Shown one piece after another: positions 49,871 to 57,938 of a stretch of DNA of 64,000 bases (its first letter is position 1; each line of letters opens with the position of its first letter). The DNA is taken from contig NZ_JADEWI010000017.1 of NCBI RefSeq assembly GCF_015207705.1, positions 49,636-113,635 on the forward strand. The letters are read 5' to 3'. The notes under the pieces are model-generated. The model was not told the origin of the DNA, made no database searches, and saw only the letters and a program-made list of their open reading frames with translations. This DNA comes from Nostoc sp. LEGE 06077. GTDB lineage: Bacteria > Cyanobacteriota > Cyanobacteriia > Cyanobacteriales > Nostocaceae. A program made the translations under genes and the position numbers.

Positions 49871-50361
49871 AAGTTATTTTTTAAAGTTTAATAATTGCTA
49901 GAGATAATCACCAGTGTAGTAAGTATAAACTGAGATCATCGACAGTATAAAACAAACTGATAAACGTAAATTAAGTTACAAGGCAGCTAAGTATAAAAAT
50001 TTGGTAAATTTTAGAACAATTTAACTCTATATTTACGTAGCTTTAAAGAGGATTGGGCTAGGTAGTCGCCTCTTATCCTTAAGCAAGGTAATTTTTTAGA
50101 AAACTACTGTAACTTTTATACGTAAAAATTAGCAATTACTCAATATAAATTTGTATATTTCTATACGATAAATACAGCAATCTATTTACTGCCCTAAATC
50201 AGTAGGTATACAAGATAGTGTTGACTCAGTTAACAGCATATTTCTAGAGAATGAATAGAATTTCTCTCAAAAGCAGGAGTAAATACTGCAATTATTACTT
50301 CATTATTTTAGTAATCAAAATTCCAAATATTTTGAAATAACAAAGCATTTATAAAATATAG
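49871..50361. other. AT-rich upstream region of the lipoprotein gene
   Basis: There is no gene in these 491 bases. The stretch is strongly AT-rich, with several TATAAT-like words (for instance near 50349-50360), and must hold the divergent promoters of the Nif11-like and lipoprotein genes. No operator-like palindrome stood out. Confidence 0.4.
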
Positions 50362-50853
50362 ATGGAAATATATCAAAAACCTAAAAAAGCTCCCTTACCT
50401 GCGGCTGTATTTCTTTCCGCTTTGTTATCAGTTCCTTTATTAAGTAGCTGTGGTGGTAATTCCCGCACAGCAGCACCTCCACCACCTGTAGATGACACCG
50501 TTGGTAGAAATTTAAATTATCCTACTGCTACCAACCAACCCCAAGCGAGAAGAGGATTATCCACAGGACAAAAAGTAGTGATTTTAGCAGGTGCTGCTGC
50601 TCTTTATTACCTTTATCAACAGCGAAAAAATGCCCAAGGAGCAGGGCCAAATGGCAAGCATTACCTATCTAAAAATGGGCGTGTCTACTACCGCGATAGT
50701 CAAGGTCGCGCTCACTGGGTAACACCGCCACAGGAAGGAATTCAAGTTCCAGAGTCAGAAGCGCAACAGTATCGAGATTTTAAAGGCTACAACGGGCGTT
50801 CTACAGGTCGTAATTTAACAGACATTGCTCCCCAAGAAGCGCCAGCTTACTAG
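50362..50853 (+). CDS. Putative lipoprotein with C-terminal membrane helix
   Basis: A 163-residue protein. The N-terminus (basic, then LPAAVFLSALLSVPLLSSC) is a lipoprotein signal with lipobox LSSC at residue 30, followed by a Pro-rich PPPPVDD linker. A second hydrophobic segment is at about residues 70-87 (VVILAGAAALYYLYQQ), and the rest is hydrophilic with a YRDSQGRAHWVTPP block reminiscent of cyanobacterial envelope proteins. A second gene begins 30 bases downstream, so the two are probably an operon. Confidence 0.75.
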   Translation: MEIYQKPKKAPLPAAVFLSALLSVPLLSSCGGNSRTAAPPPPVDDTVGRNLNYPTATNQPQARRGLSTGQKVVILAGAAALYYLYQQRKNAQGAGPNGKHYLSKNGRVYYRDSQGRAHWVTPPQEGIQVPESEAQQYRDFKGYNGRSTGRNLTDIAPQEAPAY

Positions 50854-50883
50854 ATTTAACACAAAGATTTAAGGAGAAAGATT

Positions 50884-51195
50884 ATGGTAGACGGCTTTTT
50901 TCAGAAAGCGAAAGAGTTTTTCGCAGGCTCGAATAATAATGACGAATTTGACCAAGATACAGACCGCGAGGTGCGTCCAGCCAGCGAAGATCCCTACGGC
51001 GACCCTGCAAATCAAGGCTACGGCGACTTAACCCCAGCTAGTCAAGATCCCTACGGTGATCCTGCTCAACAGTATTATGGCAATGTAACACCCGCCAGCC
51101 AAGATCCTTACGGTGATCCTGCTGATGAGTACAGTAATTCAACTCCCGCAGACCAAGATCCTTACGGCGATCCTGCTGATGAATATGGCCGTTAG
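50884..51195 (+). CDS. Tandem-repeat acidic protein (DPYGDPA repeats)
   Basis: A 103-residue acidic protein. After a 35-residue head there are four 16-to-19-residue tandem repeats, each containing DPYGDPA, with PAS/PAD spacers at about residues 36-103. The lack of hydrophobic core predicts an unfolded or calcium-binding chain. Short proteins of this repeat type occur in cyanobacteria without an assigned function. It is the second gene of the lipoprotein operon, with an AAGGAGAAAG ribosome-binding site 5 bases upstream of the ATG. Confidence 0.7.
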   Translation: MVDGFFQKAKEFFAGSNNNDEFDQDTDREVRPASEDPYGDPANQGYGDLTPASQDPYGDPAQQYYGNVTPASQDPYGDPADEYSNSTPADQDPYGDPADEYGR

Positions 51196-51240
51196 TAATA
51201 AGTAATGTCGTGACGATAGATTAAACTGGTGTTGATTTGA

Positions 51241-51273
51241 GGTGGTAGCAATTAACGTTACTACCTTTTTTTT
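51241..51273 (+). terminator. Rho-independent terminator of the lipoprotein/repeat-protein operon
   Basis: ggtag (51244-51248) and ctacc (51261-51265), extended by inner AA/TT pairs around one mismatch, are followed by eight T residues. It lies 45 bases after the stop codon of the repeat-protein gene. Confidence 0.75.
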
Positions 51274-51321
51274 GCTTGTGAAAACGAACCGTAGAGGCGC
51301 AGAGAACACAGAATTATATTA

Positions 51322-52767
51322 TTAGCTGAGGTTAAGTGGTAGGTTGCGTAAAAAGTAGAAGTGATCGCTCTTCCAATCCGTTCCTTTCTCTCTACCTAAA
51401 TAGCCTGTTAATGGTGATGAAAGTTCAATCAAAATTTCGTGCATTTCTTCTGTTTTGATTGGACGTGGTGGATTGGAGCCAAAATAAGCACCATGTAGGG
51501 CTTCTACACCAGCAGATTCCGTACCTGAGTTGTGTAGATAGTTTTTAACTAAGTTAACTAGGTGCGATCGCAATTTTATTGATTGTTCTACTTTATCTAT
51601 ATAATTATTAACTTTTTCTTCGGCTAACCCAAATGGAGCTTGTTGTAAACACACTTTTAGTTCTAGTAAATTAATAGAATTTTTATAGTATGTTTGCAGT
51701 TCAACAAGTTTTTGTATAGTTTCAGGACTAATAATATTCATATGATTTTCTGTTGCTGTTCTCAATGCGTAACTATTTAGTTCTCCAGCCGCTACGATTA
51801 ATTTAATTGAATTGTCATACTGATATTTACCTAAATGGTTCATACCTATTTTGAGCAATTGAGCAGGAGTACCATCGCTAACTTTCTCTGTTTTAGTCGC
51901 TTTACACTCTCCTACTATTGAGAATGGTTTTTCAGTGTGAAAATCCATACCTCCGGCTCCACCAGTTGCATCTGGATTCAAACCTGAACCAGTAAAACCT
52001 AATTTTAGTAATCCTCGACGCACGAGCTTTTCAAATTGATGACCATCACTAGAGTTACCAACTTCAGCAATTTTTTTAATCCACGCTAGATCCGTATCTA
52101 AAATATTATTAGATTGATAGATATTCCAACCTAATAATATTTTTATATCATCATCTATTTGTTTAGCAGCGTGGCTAGTAATTCCCAAAGGGGCTAACAA
52201 ACTTTGCAATTCTTCCAATTCAGGATGCAGAGGTGGTTCTAACTTTTCTAGTTGCTGTTTGCGTTGGGCGAAGGTGCGATCGCTTAATACTGGTAATTCT
52301 TCAGTTACAGTTAGAGAACTTGGTAGACTAACAAATTTACCTATTTTATCTTGAATATTAGAGTTACTTGTTAATTCTTGATAATTAGCTAATTTATAGA
52401 CACGCAAATAAGCCAAGAAAATATGTTGTTGCTGCTGAATTATCCCTTTTAAAGCCTCTGATGAAAATATTGTTAAATTAGACAAAATATCTAATGGCTT
52501 AGTTTCATCTAAAATTTGACAAAGTTCACATTTAGCCCAAGCCTTAATATTAGATGTATTAGTAGCATCTAGATTACTGATAGGTAAGATATTTAAACGA
52601 TAGTATCTCTCAAAAGGTAATAAACTTTGTGCTGGATAAAGAGCAAATCTCTGCCCAGGACGAATAAACATCTTGGGCATAGCTGCAATTGTTTGCCCCT
52701 GTATTAAAGCTTCAATCTCAGGGGCAGGTAAACACAAAGCTGTTGGAATTGAAAACAGCGTATTCAT
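51322..52767 (-). CDS. Putative PD-(D/E)xK nuclease, third gene of an unassigned locus
   Basis: A 481-residue protein. Residues about 240-310 carry a Mrr-like nuclease site: E246 in FEKLVRRGLLKLGF, D275 in GGMDFHTE and E287-C-K289 in IVGECKATK, with correct spacing. The N-terminal 150 residues look like a compact beta-rich domain (MFIRPGQRFALYPAQSLLPFERYYRLNI). It follows the ATPase gene by 10 bases. The two are almost certainly co-transcribed. I recognise no named system; DNA cleavage under ATPase control is my inference. Confidence 0.7.
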   Translation of the reverse strand: MNTLFSIPTALCLPAPEIEALIQGQTIAAMPKMFIRPGQRFALYPAQSLLPFERYYRLNILPISNLDATNTSNIKAWAKCELCQILDETKPLDILSNLTIFSSEALKGIIQQQQHIFLAYLRVYKLANYQELTSNSNIQDKIGKFVSLPSSLTVTEELPVLSDRTFAQRKQQLEKLEPPLHPELEELQSLLAPLGITSHAAKQIDDDIKILLGWNIYQSNNILDTDLAWIKKIAEVGNSSDGHQFEKLVRRGLLKLGFTGSGLNPDATGGAGGMDFHTEKPFSIVGECKATKTEKVSDGTPAQLLKIGMNHLGKYQYDNSIKLIVAAGELNSYALRTATENHMNIISPETIQKLVELQTYYKNSINLLELKVCLQQAPFGLAEEKVNNYIDKVEQSIKLRSHLVNLVKNYLHNSGTESAGVEALHGAYFGSNPPRPIKTEEMHEILIELSSPLTGYLGREKGTDWKSDHFYFLRNLPLNLS

Positions 52768-52777
52768 GTTTAATTAA

Positions 52778-54667
52778 TTATAGAGTTAGTGCGATATTAT
52801 CAGCGATAGAAACACTTTGGGGTATTCTCATAGGCAATTCATCATCAGTCAAATTATCTGGTTCTTGTCCAGAAGGATCACTGAGTATTTCTCGAATCAA
52901 AGGATTATTAATTACTATTTTTTCCTGCTCAATAAAATCAAATACTTGTTCTTCTGTCAATTCATAACTCTTCCTGTTATCCCAAACAGAATAGATGGCT
53001 AAAATAGGGGTTATGTCTTGAGGTTGTAACTTTACCCATTCTCCTCCTAGCTTCTGCAAAAGTTTTTGTAAATGTTGTTGAGCTAATGTTGCTCCACGAT
53101 TAATTTTTTTAGAACGTACTAAGCAACCACGAGTTAAATGAAACTTTTTATAATCAATGAGCTTACTCAATGCTGTGGTTACAGATCCACCACCTGTTTG
53201 TTGTAATACATCCACTCCAATTTTAACTGTTTTATTATTACCAACAATTTTGAAGTCGATATGTTCTTGGTTAGGTATTCGTTCAATAGCCTCAATTGCT
53301 ACTCCTTCTAACGTTTTACCAATAAGACTACGGAATACTAATCGAAGTGCATCACCAATAGCTTTTTCGTCTTCCATTGATGAATCTATAGAAGCTTCTA
53401 CATTGGCTAATTCATTATCGAAATATGCTTTAACTGTATGTGGTTGTTGTGAAGGTGGTTTAACAAGCGGAGGTAGCGTTATTTCATCTTGACTTAAAGG
53501 AGATACAAAATTTTCTGCACACCATTTTAGGACTGACCTTACAGTAGGTCTTCCTTTCCCAAGTTCTCTAAGTTTATTTTCATCAAATGGATACAGAGAG
53601 TGTGGCGGATTGTGTTGATTCTCTTGATAAAAATCTTGTAACCATAATTTAACAAGAGAAACAATATCATCAGAATTAAGATATTTTAATACAATTGGTT
53701 GTTTGTCGGTTTGTTCACTAACCAATCTATCAATTACTGCATCAGTCTGTGGTAATGATCTAATTTGCTCATTCCATGTTTGGGGATATATTGAGAGTAG
53801 TAAAACACCTCGTTTGAGACTATTGTACAAATCCTTGACTAAGTTAGCGACAATTTGAGGTGCGGTAAATCCTGTGTCGGATATATCTGCAATATCTAAT
53901 TCATCGAAACAGATTACAGGGACTTTATAATTGCTAGTTATATCTAATATTTGACGTACATTACTTAATGCTTCAGCCTCTTTATCTTCATTTTTAGAGT
54001 TTGGTAAGCCTAGTAAATCAGCTTGTGCTTCTGTAATTTCCAAACCTGATAACCAATAAGTTGCATAGTGAGCGTGTGTTGTCGAAAGCGTCCACAAAAT
54101 AGCTCTAATTATATAAGGGTTAGTAATTTCAGGCTTAATTTTTAGTACTACTTCTGTTAAGGTATCAACTGTTTTAGTTGAGTGTTTGTTTAACCAATTT
54201 GGGTAAATACTACTTACATATTGCCGTGGGGTATAGTTACATTTTTTCGCTTCATTAATTAAAGCTGCTGCTATTTCTTGCCACTGCATCAATTCTTGAC
54301 TGCCATAAGCTCTCAGGCTAGAAGCAACTGTTTGCAGAAATTGAGATTTAATCTGATTCAGATTGTCATACTTACCCATGTAGATAAATAAAGCAGTATT
54401 TTCTCTTTGAAAGCGATGACGAATGCGACTAATAATATGGCTCTTACCCAATCCTTTTTCAGCAGTTATAGTAATGCCTACAGTCTCACGTTTTCCTTGG
54501 CGGATCTGTTCAACTGCATTAAACACTGCATCAGAAGCATGAGCATTAATTGATGGAAGATCAGGATAACTTTTTCCCCATATCTGTTGCGGTCTGACAA
54601 CAATATGTCCGGCAAATGGATTTTTATTTCTAATCAGTTCATCAATGGTAGATGTGGTGGTAATCAT
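52778..54667 (-). CDS. AAA/STAND-like P-loop ATPase, second gene of an unassigned locus
   Basis: A 629-residue ATPase counted from the ATG at 54667; a TTG 12 codons upstream is less likely. Walker A is AEKGLGKSH at about residues 69-77, and Walker B is VICFDELDIAD with D255-E256. A long linker separates them, and a helical lid and C-terminal basic region (residues 440-629) follow. The AEKGLGKS pattern and CFDELD resemble the ORC/BREX-type ATPases, but the family is not clear to me. It lies 41 bases after the upstream winged-helix gene and 10 bases before the nuclease. Confidence 0.75.
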   Translation of the reverse strand: MITTTSTIDELIRNKNPFAGHIVVRPQQIWGKSYPDLPSINAHASDAVFNAVEQIRQGKRETVGITITAEKGLGKSHIISRIRHRFQRENTALFIYMGKYDNLNQIKSQFLQTVASSLRAYGSQELMQWQEIAAALINEAKKCNYTPRQYVSSIYPNWLNKHSTKTVDTLTEVVLKIKPEITNPYIIRAILWTLSTTHAHYATYWLSGLEITEAQADLLGLPNSKNEDKEAEALSNVRQILDITSNYKVPVICFDELDIADISDTGFTAPQIVANLVKDLYNSLKRGVLLLSIYPQTWNEQIRSLPQTDAVIDRLVSEQTDKQPIVLKYLNSDDIVSLVKLWLQDFYQENQHNPPHSLYPFDENKLRELGKGRPTVRSVLKWCAENFVSPLSQDEITLPPLVKPPSQQPHTVKAYFDNELANVEASIDSSMEDEKAIGDALRLVFRSLIGKTLEGVAIEAIERIPNQEHIDFKIVGNNKTVKIGVDVLQQTGGGSVTTALSKLIDYKKFHLTRGCLVRSKKINRGATLAQQHLQKLLQKLGGEWVKLQPQDITPILAIYSVWDNRKSYELTEEQVFDFIEQEKIVINNPLIREILSDPSGQEPDNLTDDELPMRIPQSVSIADNIALTL

Positions 54668-54708
54668 AGTTTTGAGATGATGTTTATTAAGTGAGGAGTA
54701 CAAAAAAA

Positions 54709-55389
54709 TTATGCTTTCAACAGTCTGGCGTAACAGCGTAATCCATCTAAGACTGTGGTGATGGAATCTTCTATCTTGTCTGGTGCGCTATCTTCTACAC
54801 TTCCGCCTTGTAGTTGCAAAATATCGTCAGCTTGCATTTCTAGCAGCCAATCATTAAATTCTGTACGGCTTAAGCGATCGCCTACTTGTCTTCTAATTCG
54901 ATAAATTGGTACTAGATGATTGAAGTTGTATTCATAATTCAATTTGTCGTATACTTCCAGCACTGTTGACTTAAAATCGTCATAAGAAGCGATCGCACTC
55001 TTACTACTTTTTATTGATGCAGATGTACTACTAACTACGCTGCTGATTCTACTAATCCACTTCACTAGTGCATTTGCAGCCCAAGTACCAACAATACTTC
55101 CATCAAACCTAAACTCCGAACTTCTCAAACCTTCGCCTAGTAACTCCAAACCTTTGGGAGATGCGAGAGAATAACCAGTTTTAGAAATTGCGATCGCACC
55201 CTGTTTTCGTAATTCCTCAAACACACCCTGGTAATCTGCTACTTTGTTACCTTTGGAGACAATGCGCTTTGTCAGTTGGCCTTTTTTTACTTCCTGCTGC
55301 GATCCTCCCAAATCCCACAAAGCTAAAAGGAGACGAGTTTTAGTTTGAGCTATATTTTTAGTTGGCATATTGAATATTTTTATTGGCAA
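54709..55389 (-). CDS. Winged-helix-like protein, first gene of an unassigned locus
   Basis: A 226-residue protein. The N-terminal part (TKTRLLLALWDLGGSQQEV, then VFEELRKQGAIAISKTGYSLASPKGLELL) and the C-terminal part (VPIYRIRRQVGDRLSRTEF, then LLEMQADDILQLQGG) both read like winged-helix modules, joined by a Ser-rich stretch. It is the first gene of the three-gene minus-strand locus and may bind DNA or the ATPase. No enzymatic motif is visible. Confident as a gene, uncertain in role. Confidence 0.65.
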   Translation of the reverse strand: MPIKIFNMPTKNIAQTKTRLLLALWDLGGSQQEVKKGQLTKRIVSKGNKVADYQGVFEELRKQGAIAISKTGYSLASPKGLELLGEGLRSSEFRFDGSIVGTWAANALVKWISRISSVVSSTSASIKSSKSAIASYDDFKSTVLEVYDKLNYEYNFNHLVPIYRIRRQVGDRLSRTEFNDWLLEMQADDILQLQGGSVEDSAPDKIEDSITTVLDGLRCYARLLKA

Positions 55390-55604
55390 AAAACATCGTA
55401 GTGACTGTTTATTTTTAAATTATGCCTATAGCAAAAAATAACCGAGGAATTGCTGAACATTTTAGAAAAATAGCCAATACGAAAAAACGCCACTATGAGT
55501 ACAGTATCGTCTAAATATATGTCAAATAAATTACGTTTATTAAAATCTAGTTATTGCAGATTTGTATATTCCTAATTTTTCACTAAGTAAGGTAAAGGAA
55601 AATT

Positions 55605-55664
55605 ATGACTGTGCTGCTAAAATTTCTGGCGATTGCAATTGTATTTGTCTTCTTTGTTAGATAA
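55605..55664 (+). CDS. Possible 19-residue hydrophobic peptide
   Basis: ATG at 55605 opens 19 codons (MTVLLKFLAIAIVFVFFVR) ending in TAA at 55664. An AAGGTAAAGGAAAA purine run starts 18 bases upstream and can act as ribosome-binding site. The peptide is a single membrane helix with a terminal arginine. It is not one of the small photosystem or cytochrome subunits I know. It may be a small membrane protein, a type I toxin or a chance frame. Confidence 0.35.
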   Translation: MTVLLKFLAIAIVFVFFVR

Positions 55665-55720
55665 AATTAGGAAATAAGTTTGAGTTTAAATTGTTTCTTT
55701 GTAGGGCATAAGTCTAAATC

Positions 55721-55939
55721 ATGGACTACCAAGACTTTATTACGATTGAACCCGGAAAGCGTAGCGGTAAACCCTGTATTCGGGGAATGCGTATCACTGT
55801 ATACGATATTCTAGAATATCTTGCAGGCGGTATGACAGAAGCAGAAATTCTAGAAGATTTTTCAGAACTAACATCTGAGGATATTAAAGCCTGTCTTGCT
55901 TTTGCTGCTGATCGTGAGAAAAAGTTATTTGTGGCATAG
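55721..55939 (+). CDS. DUF433 antitoxin-like protein
   Basis: A 72-residue DUF433 protein. Blocks are FITIEPGKRSGKPCIRGMRITVYDILEYLAGGMTEAEILEDF and the helical end. DUF433 proteins pair with PIN-like DUF5615 proteins, and the next gene starts two bases after the stop codon of this one. The HTH-like second half probably binds the operon promoter. It is the likely antitoxin and regulator of the pair. Confidence 0.9.
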   Translation: MDYQDFITIEPGKRSGKPCIRGMRITVYDILEYLAGGMTEAEILEDFSELTSEDIKACLAFAADREKKLFVA

Positions 55940-55941
55940 TT

Positions 55942-56274
55942 GTGAAACTGCTCTTGGATGAAAATCTCTCAGATCAGATTGTTTGCCGAATCATCGACTT
56001 TTATCCTGATTCTGCTCATGTCAAAACCTTAGCGCTTACCAATACCGATGATGGAATTATTTGGGAATATGCAAAAGCAAATGATTTTGTGATTGTTTCC
56101 AAAGATTCTGACTTTTATCAACGCAGTTTACTTTATGGTCATCCCCCTAAAATTATCTATCTTCGTATCGGTAACAGCCCAACATCAAAGATCGTGCAAG
56201 TTTTGAGAGATAATTTTGACACAATCATTCAATTTGGAGATAGAGAATTAGAAAGTGTCTTAGTGCTGACATAG
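55942..56274 (+). CDS. DUF5615 PIN-like toxin
   Basis: A 110-residue PIN-like protein. Acidic residues sit where PIN-domain nucleases bind metal: D6/E7 in LLLDENLS, D38/D39 in NTDDGIIWEYA, and D57/D59 in VSKDSDFYQRSL. It is probably an RNase neutralised by the adjacent DUF433 protein. Translational coupling is implied by the 2-base gap. The GTG start is used. Confidence 0.88.
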   Translation: MKLLLDENLSDQIVCRIIDFYPDSAHVKTLALTNTDDGIIWEYAKANDFVIVSKDSDFYQRSLLYGHPPKIIYLRIGNSPTSKIVQVLRDNFDTIIQFGDRELESVLVLT

Positions 56275-56340
56275 TTGGGAACAGCAGCGTAATCTGGTTT
56301 TTACCAAAAAGCTAATCAGCGCGGCAATACATCATCATTA

Positions 56341-57306
56341 TTATAATTTTCCTGCTAAAATTTCTTGCGATCGCTCGATATTTCTCCGCACAGATTGAGC
56401 CGAAGTCTGCAAAGCTTCTCTTTCACTATCACTTAAATTTAATTCCAAAATACTTTCTATTCCACCACAACCTAAGCGACAAGGCACACCAATTACCACA
56501 TCTTCTAAACCATATTCGCCTTGCAAATAAGCCGCTATTGGTAACAACCGCGATTGATTTAATAATATTGATTCAACCATCACACTTGTTGCCGATGCAG
56601 GGGCAAAAAACGCACCGCCTGTTTGCATTAATTCGACAATTTCTGCGCCACCGTTGCGGGTTCTTTCTATTAATCGCTCAATTGTAGCTGCATCTAATAA
56701 TTCTGTGATGGGAATGCCATTAACTGTGGCGTAACGTGATAAAGGAACCATCAAATCACCGTGGCTACCTAATACCATCGCTTTCACATCCGCAGGTAAC
56801 ACACCCAATTCTAAAGCGATGAAAGTTTCAAATCTGGCTGAGTCTAAAACTCCAGCCATACCCATAATACGACTACGAGATAACCCTGTAGCTTGCCAAG
56901 CCAAATAAGTCATCACATCTAAAGGGTTCGTGACGATAATAAAAATTGCATTGGGAGAATGAGCGATCGCATTTTTCGCTGCTTCGACAACAATCTTGGC
57001 GTTGGTTTTTAGCAAATCATCCCGACTCATCCCTGGTTTACGGGGAAGTCCAGCCGTTATCACCACAATTTCCGAACCAGCAGTATCAGCGTAATTATTG
57101 GTACCGATAATCTGACGGTTATGTATTTCAATTCCCCTAGCCTCCATTAAATCCAGAGCCAAACCTTGAGGCATACCCTCAACAATATCGAGTAACACCA
57201 CATCTGCTAAATTTTTCTCAGCAATACGTTGAGCTAGGGTACTACCAACTCTCCCAGCACCAACGATAGTGACGCGCGGTAAATAGCAAGGTATAGGGGA
57301 AGACAT
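56341..57306 (-). CDS. mdh: Malate dehydrogenase (lactate dehydrogenase-like type)
   Basis: A 321-residue MDH. The NAD-binding loop is IVGAGRVGSTLAQRI near residues 10-24, the substrate arginine lies in AGLPRKPGMSRDDL, and the catalytic pair is D in LDSARFETFIA and H in GSHGDLMVPL. It interconverts malate and oxaloacetate in the cytosol, part of the incomplete TCA pathway of cyanobacteria. It faces the toxin gene convergently with a 66-base gap. The start ATG matches MSSPIPCYLPRVTIVGAG. Confidence 0.95.
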   Translation of the reverse strand: MSSPIPCYLPRVTIVGAGRVGSTLAQRIAEKNLADVVLLDIVEGMPQGLALDLMEARGIEIHNRQIIGTNNYADTAGSEIVVITAGLPRKPGMSRDDLLKTNAKIVVEAAKNAIAHSPNAIFIIVTNPLDVMTYLAWQATGLSRSRIMGMAGVLDSARFETFIALELGVLPADVKAMVLGSHGDLMVPLSRYATVNGIPITELLDAATIERLIERTRNGGAEIVELMQTGGAFFAPASATSVMVESILLNQSRLLPIAAYLQGEYGLEDVVIGVPCRLGCGGIESILELNLSDSEREALQTSAQSVRRNIERSQEILAGKL

Positions 57307-57428
57307 AAAATTAATTTTTAATGCGTAATTCGTTGGGAATTCAACTGAGTAAGCCTTTGCGTTACTATGCGGTTAAATCACCACTATATATATAGTAGAA
57401 AATTGCGATCGCAACTGTGTAACTTAGA

Positions 57429-57447
57429 AGGTGGGCATTACCCACCT
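57429..57447 (-). terminator. Hairpin after ndhO
   Basis: aggtggg (57429-57435) pairs with cccacct (57441-57447) over catta. It lies 59 bases after the ndhO stop on the minus strand and is followed by ctaagtt, a weak T-tract. Possible terminator. Confidence 0.5.
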
Positions 57448-57505
57448 ATAATTGTGATTTGTGAGAAATCAGTCAACCACATCCTTTAGTCTGAGGATAG
57501 GATAC

Positions 57506-57721
57506 TTACTTAGATCCTTCTAGTTGATCTAAGCGTAGCCAAATATTGGGTGTAGGCACTTGTCCGAACTTTATGAGGGCATAATCACCTTTGATATCAA
57601 CAATTTCACCCTCAGTTTCAAATAAATAGGCAGGAAAGCGAGTATCACTAGCTTTAGCTTCTAAACTATTTTCCAGCTTGTCACGCACAGCACGAACTAA
57701 ATCTCCTTTTTTAACTGGCAT
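57506..57721 (-). CDS. ndhO: NAD(P)H-quinone oxidoreductase subunit O
   Basis: A 71-residue NdhO, a stromal-side small subunit of the cyanobacterial NDH-1 complex. The whole chain ([16 protein letters not shown] ... [20 protein letters not shown] ... IWLRLDQLE) follows the family closely. NDH-1 accepts electrons from ferredoxin for respiration, cyclic flow and CO2 uptake; NdhO is reported to modulate its stability. It is monocistronic. Confidence 0.95.
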   Translation of the reverse strand: MPVKKGDLVRAVRDKLENSLEAKASDTRFPAYLFETEGEIVDIKGDYALIKFGQVPTPNIWLRLDQLEGSK

Positions 57722-57777
57722 AAATTATTCCCCTCTCAAGTTTGCAGATTGTCTCATAGAGGATTTTAGCTTGCGAC

Positions 57778-57930
57778 AAGAAACGGGTATAGGGGTATGA
57801 AAAAAGGGTATGGGGGTGTGAGGGTTTAGGTGTGTAGATTTATGAAAAAAGGAGTGTAAGGGTGTAGATGTTGAAAAAGCTTACACCCTTGCATTTGCAC
57901 CCTTACCCTTACTCCCTTACACCCAGCCGT
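57778..57930. repeat. Heptameric short tandem repeats with an inverted partner
   Basis: gggtataggggtatgaaaaa opens a run of (A/T)GGGTNTA-like units (57785-57868), including gagtgtaagggtgtag (57861-57876). A C-rich inverted set (ttacacccttgcatttgcac, then ccttactcccttacaccc) ends at 57926. The arms can fold into a long hairpin in the spacer between ndhO and mutM. It is the same word family as the repeat at 42485-42645. Confidence 0.65.
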
Positions 57931-57938
57931 AAGGCTTC

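Noticed and set aside
57778..57930. CRISPR array
   Set aside because: Repeat units are heptamers without 20-40-base spacers; no CRISPR-like repeat-spacer pattern occurs anywhere in the window, and no cas gene was seen.
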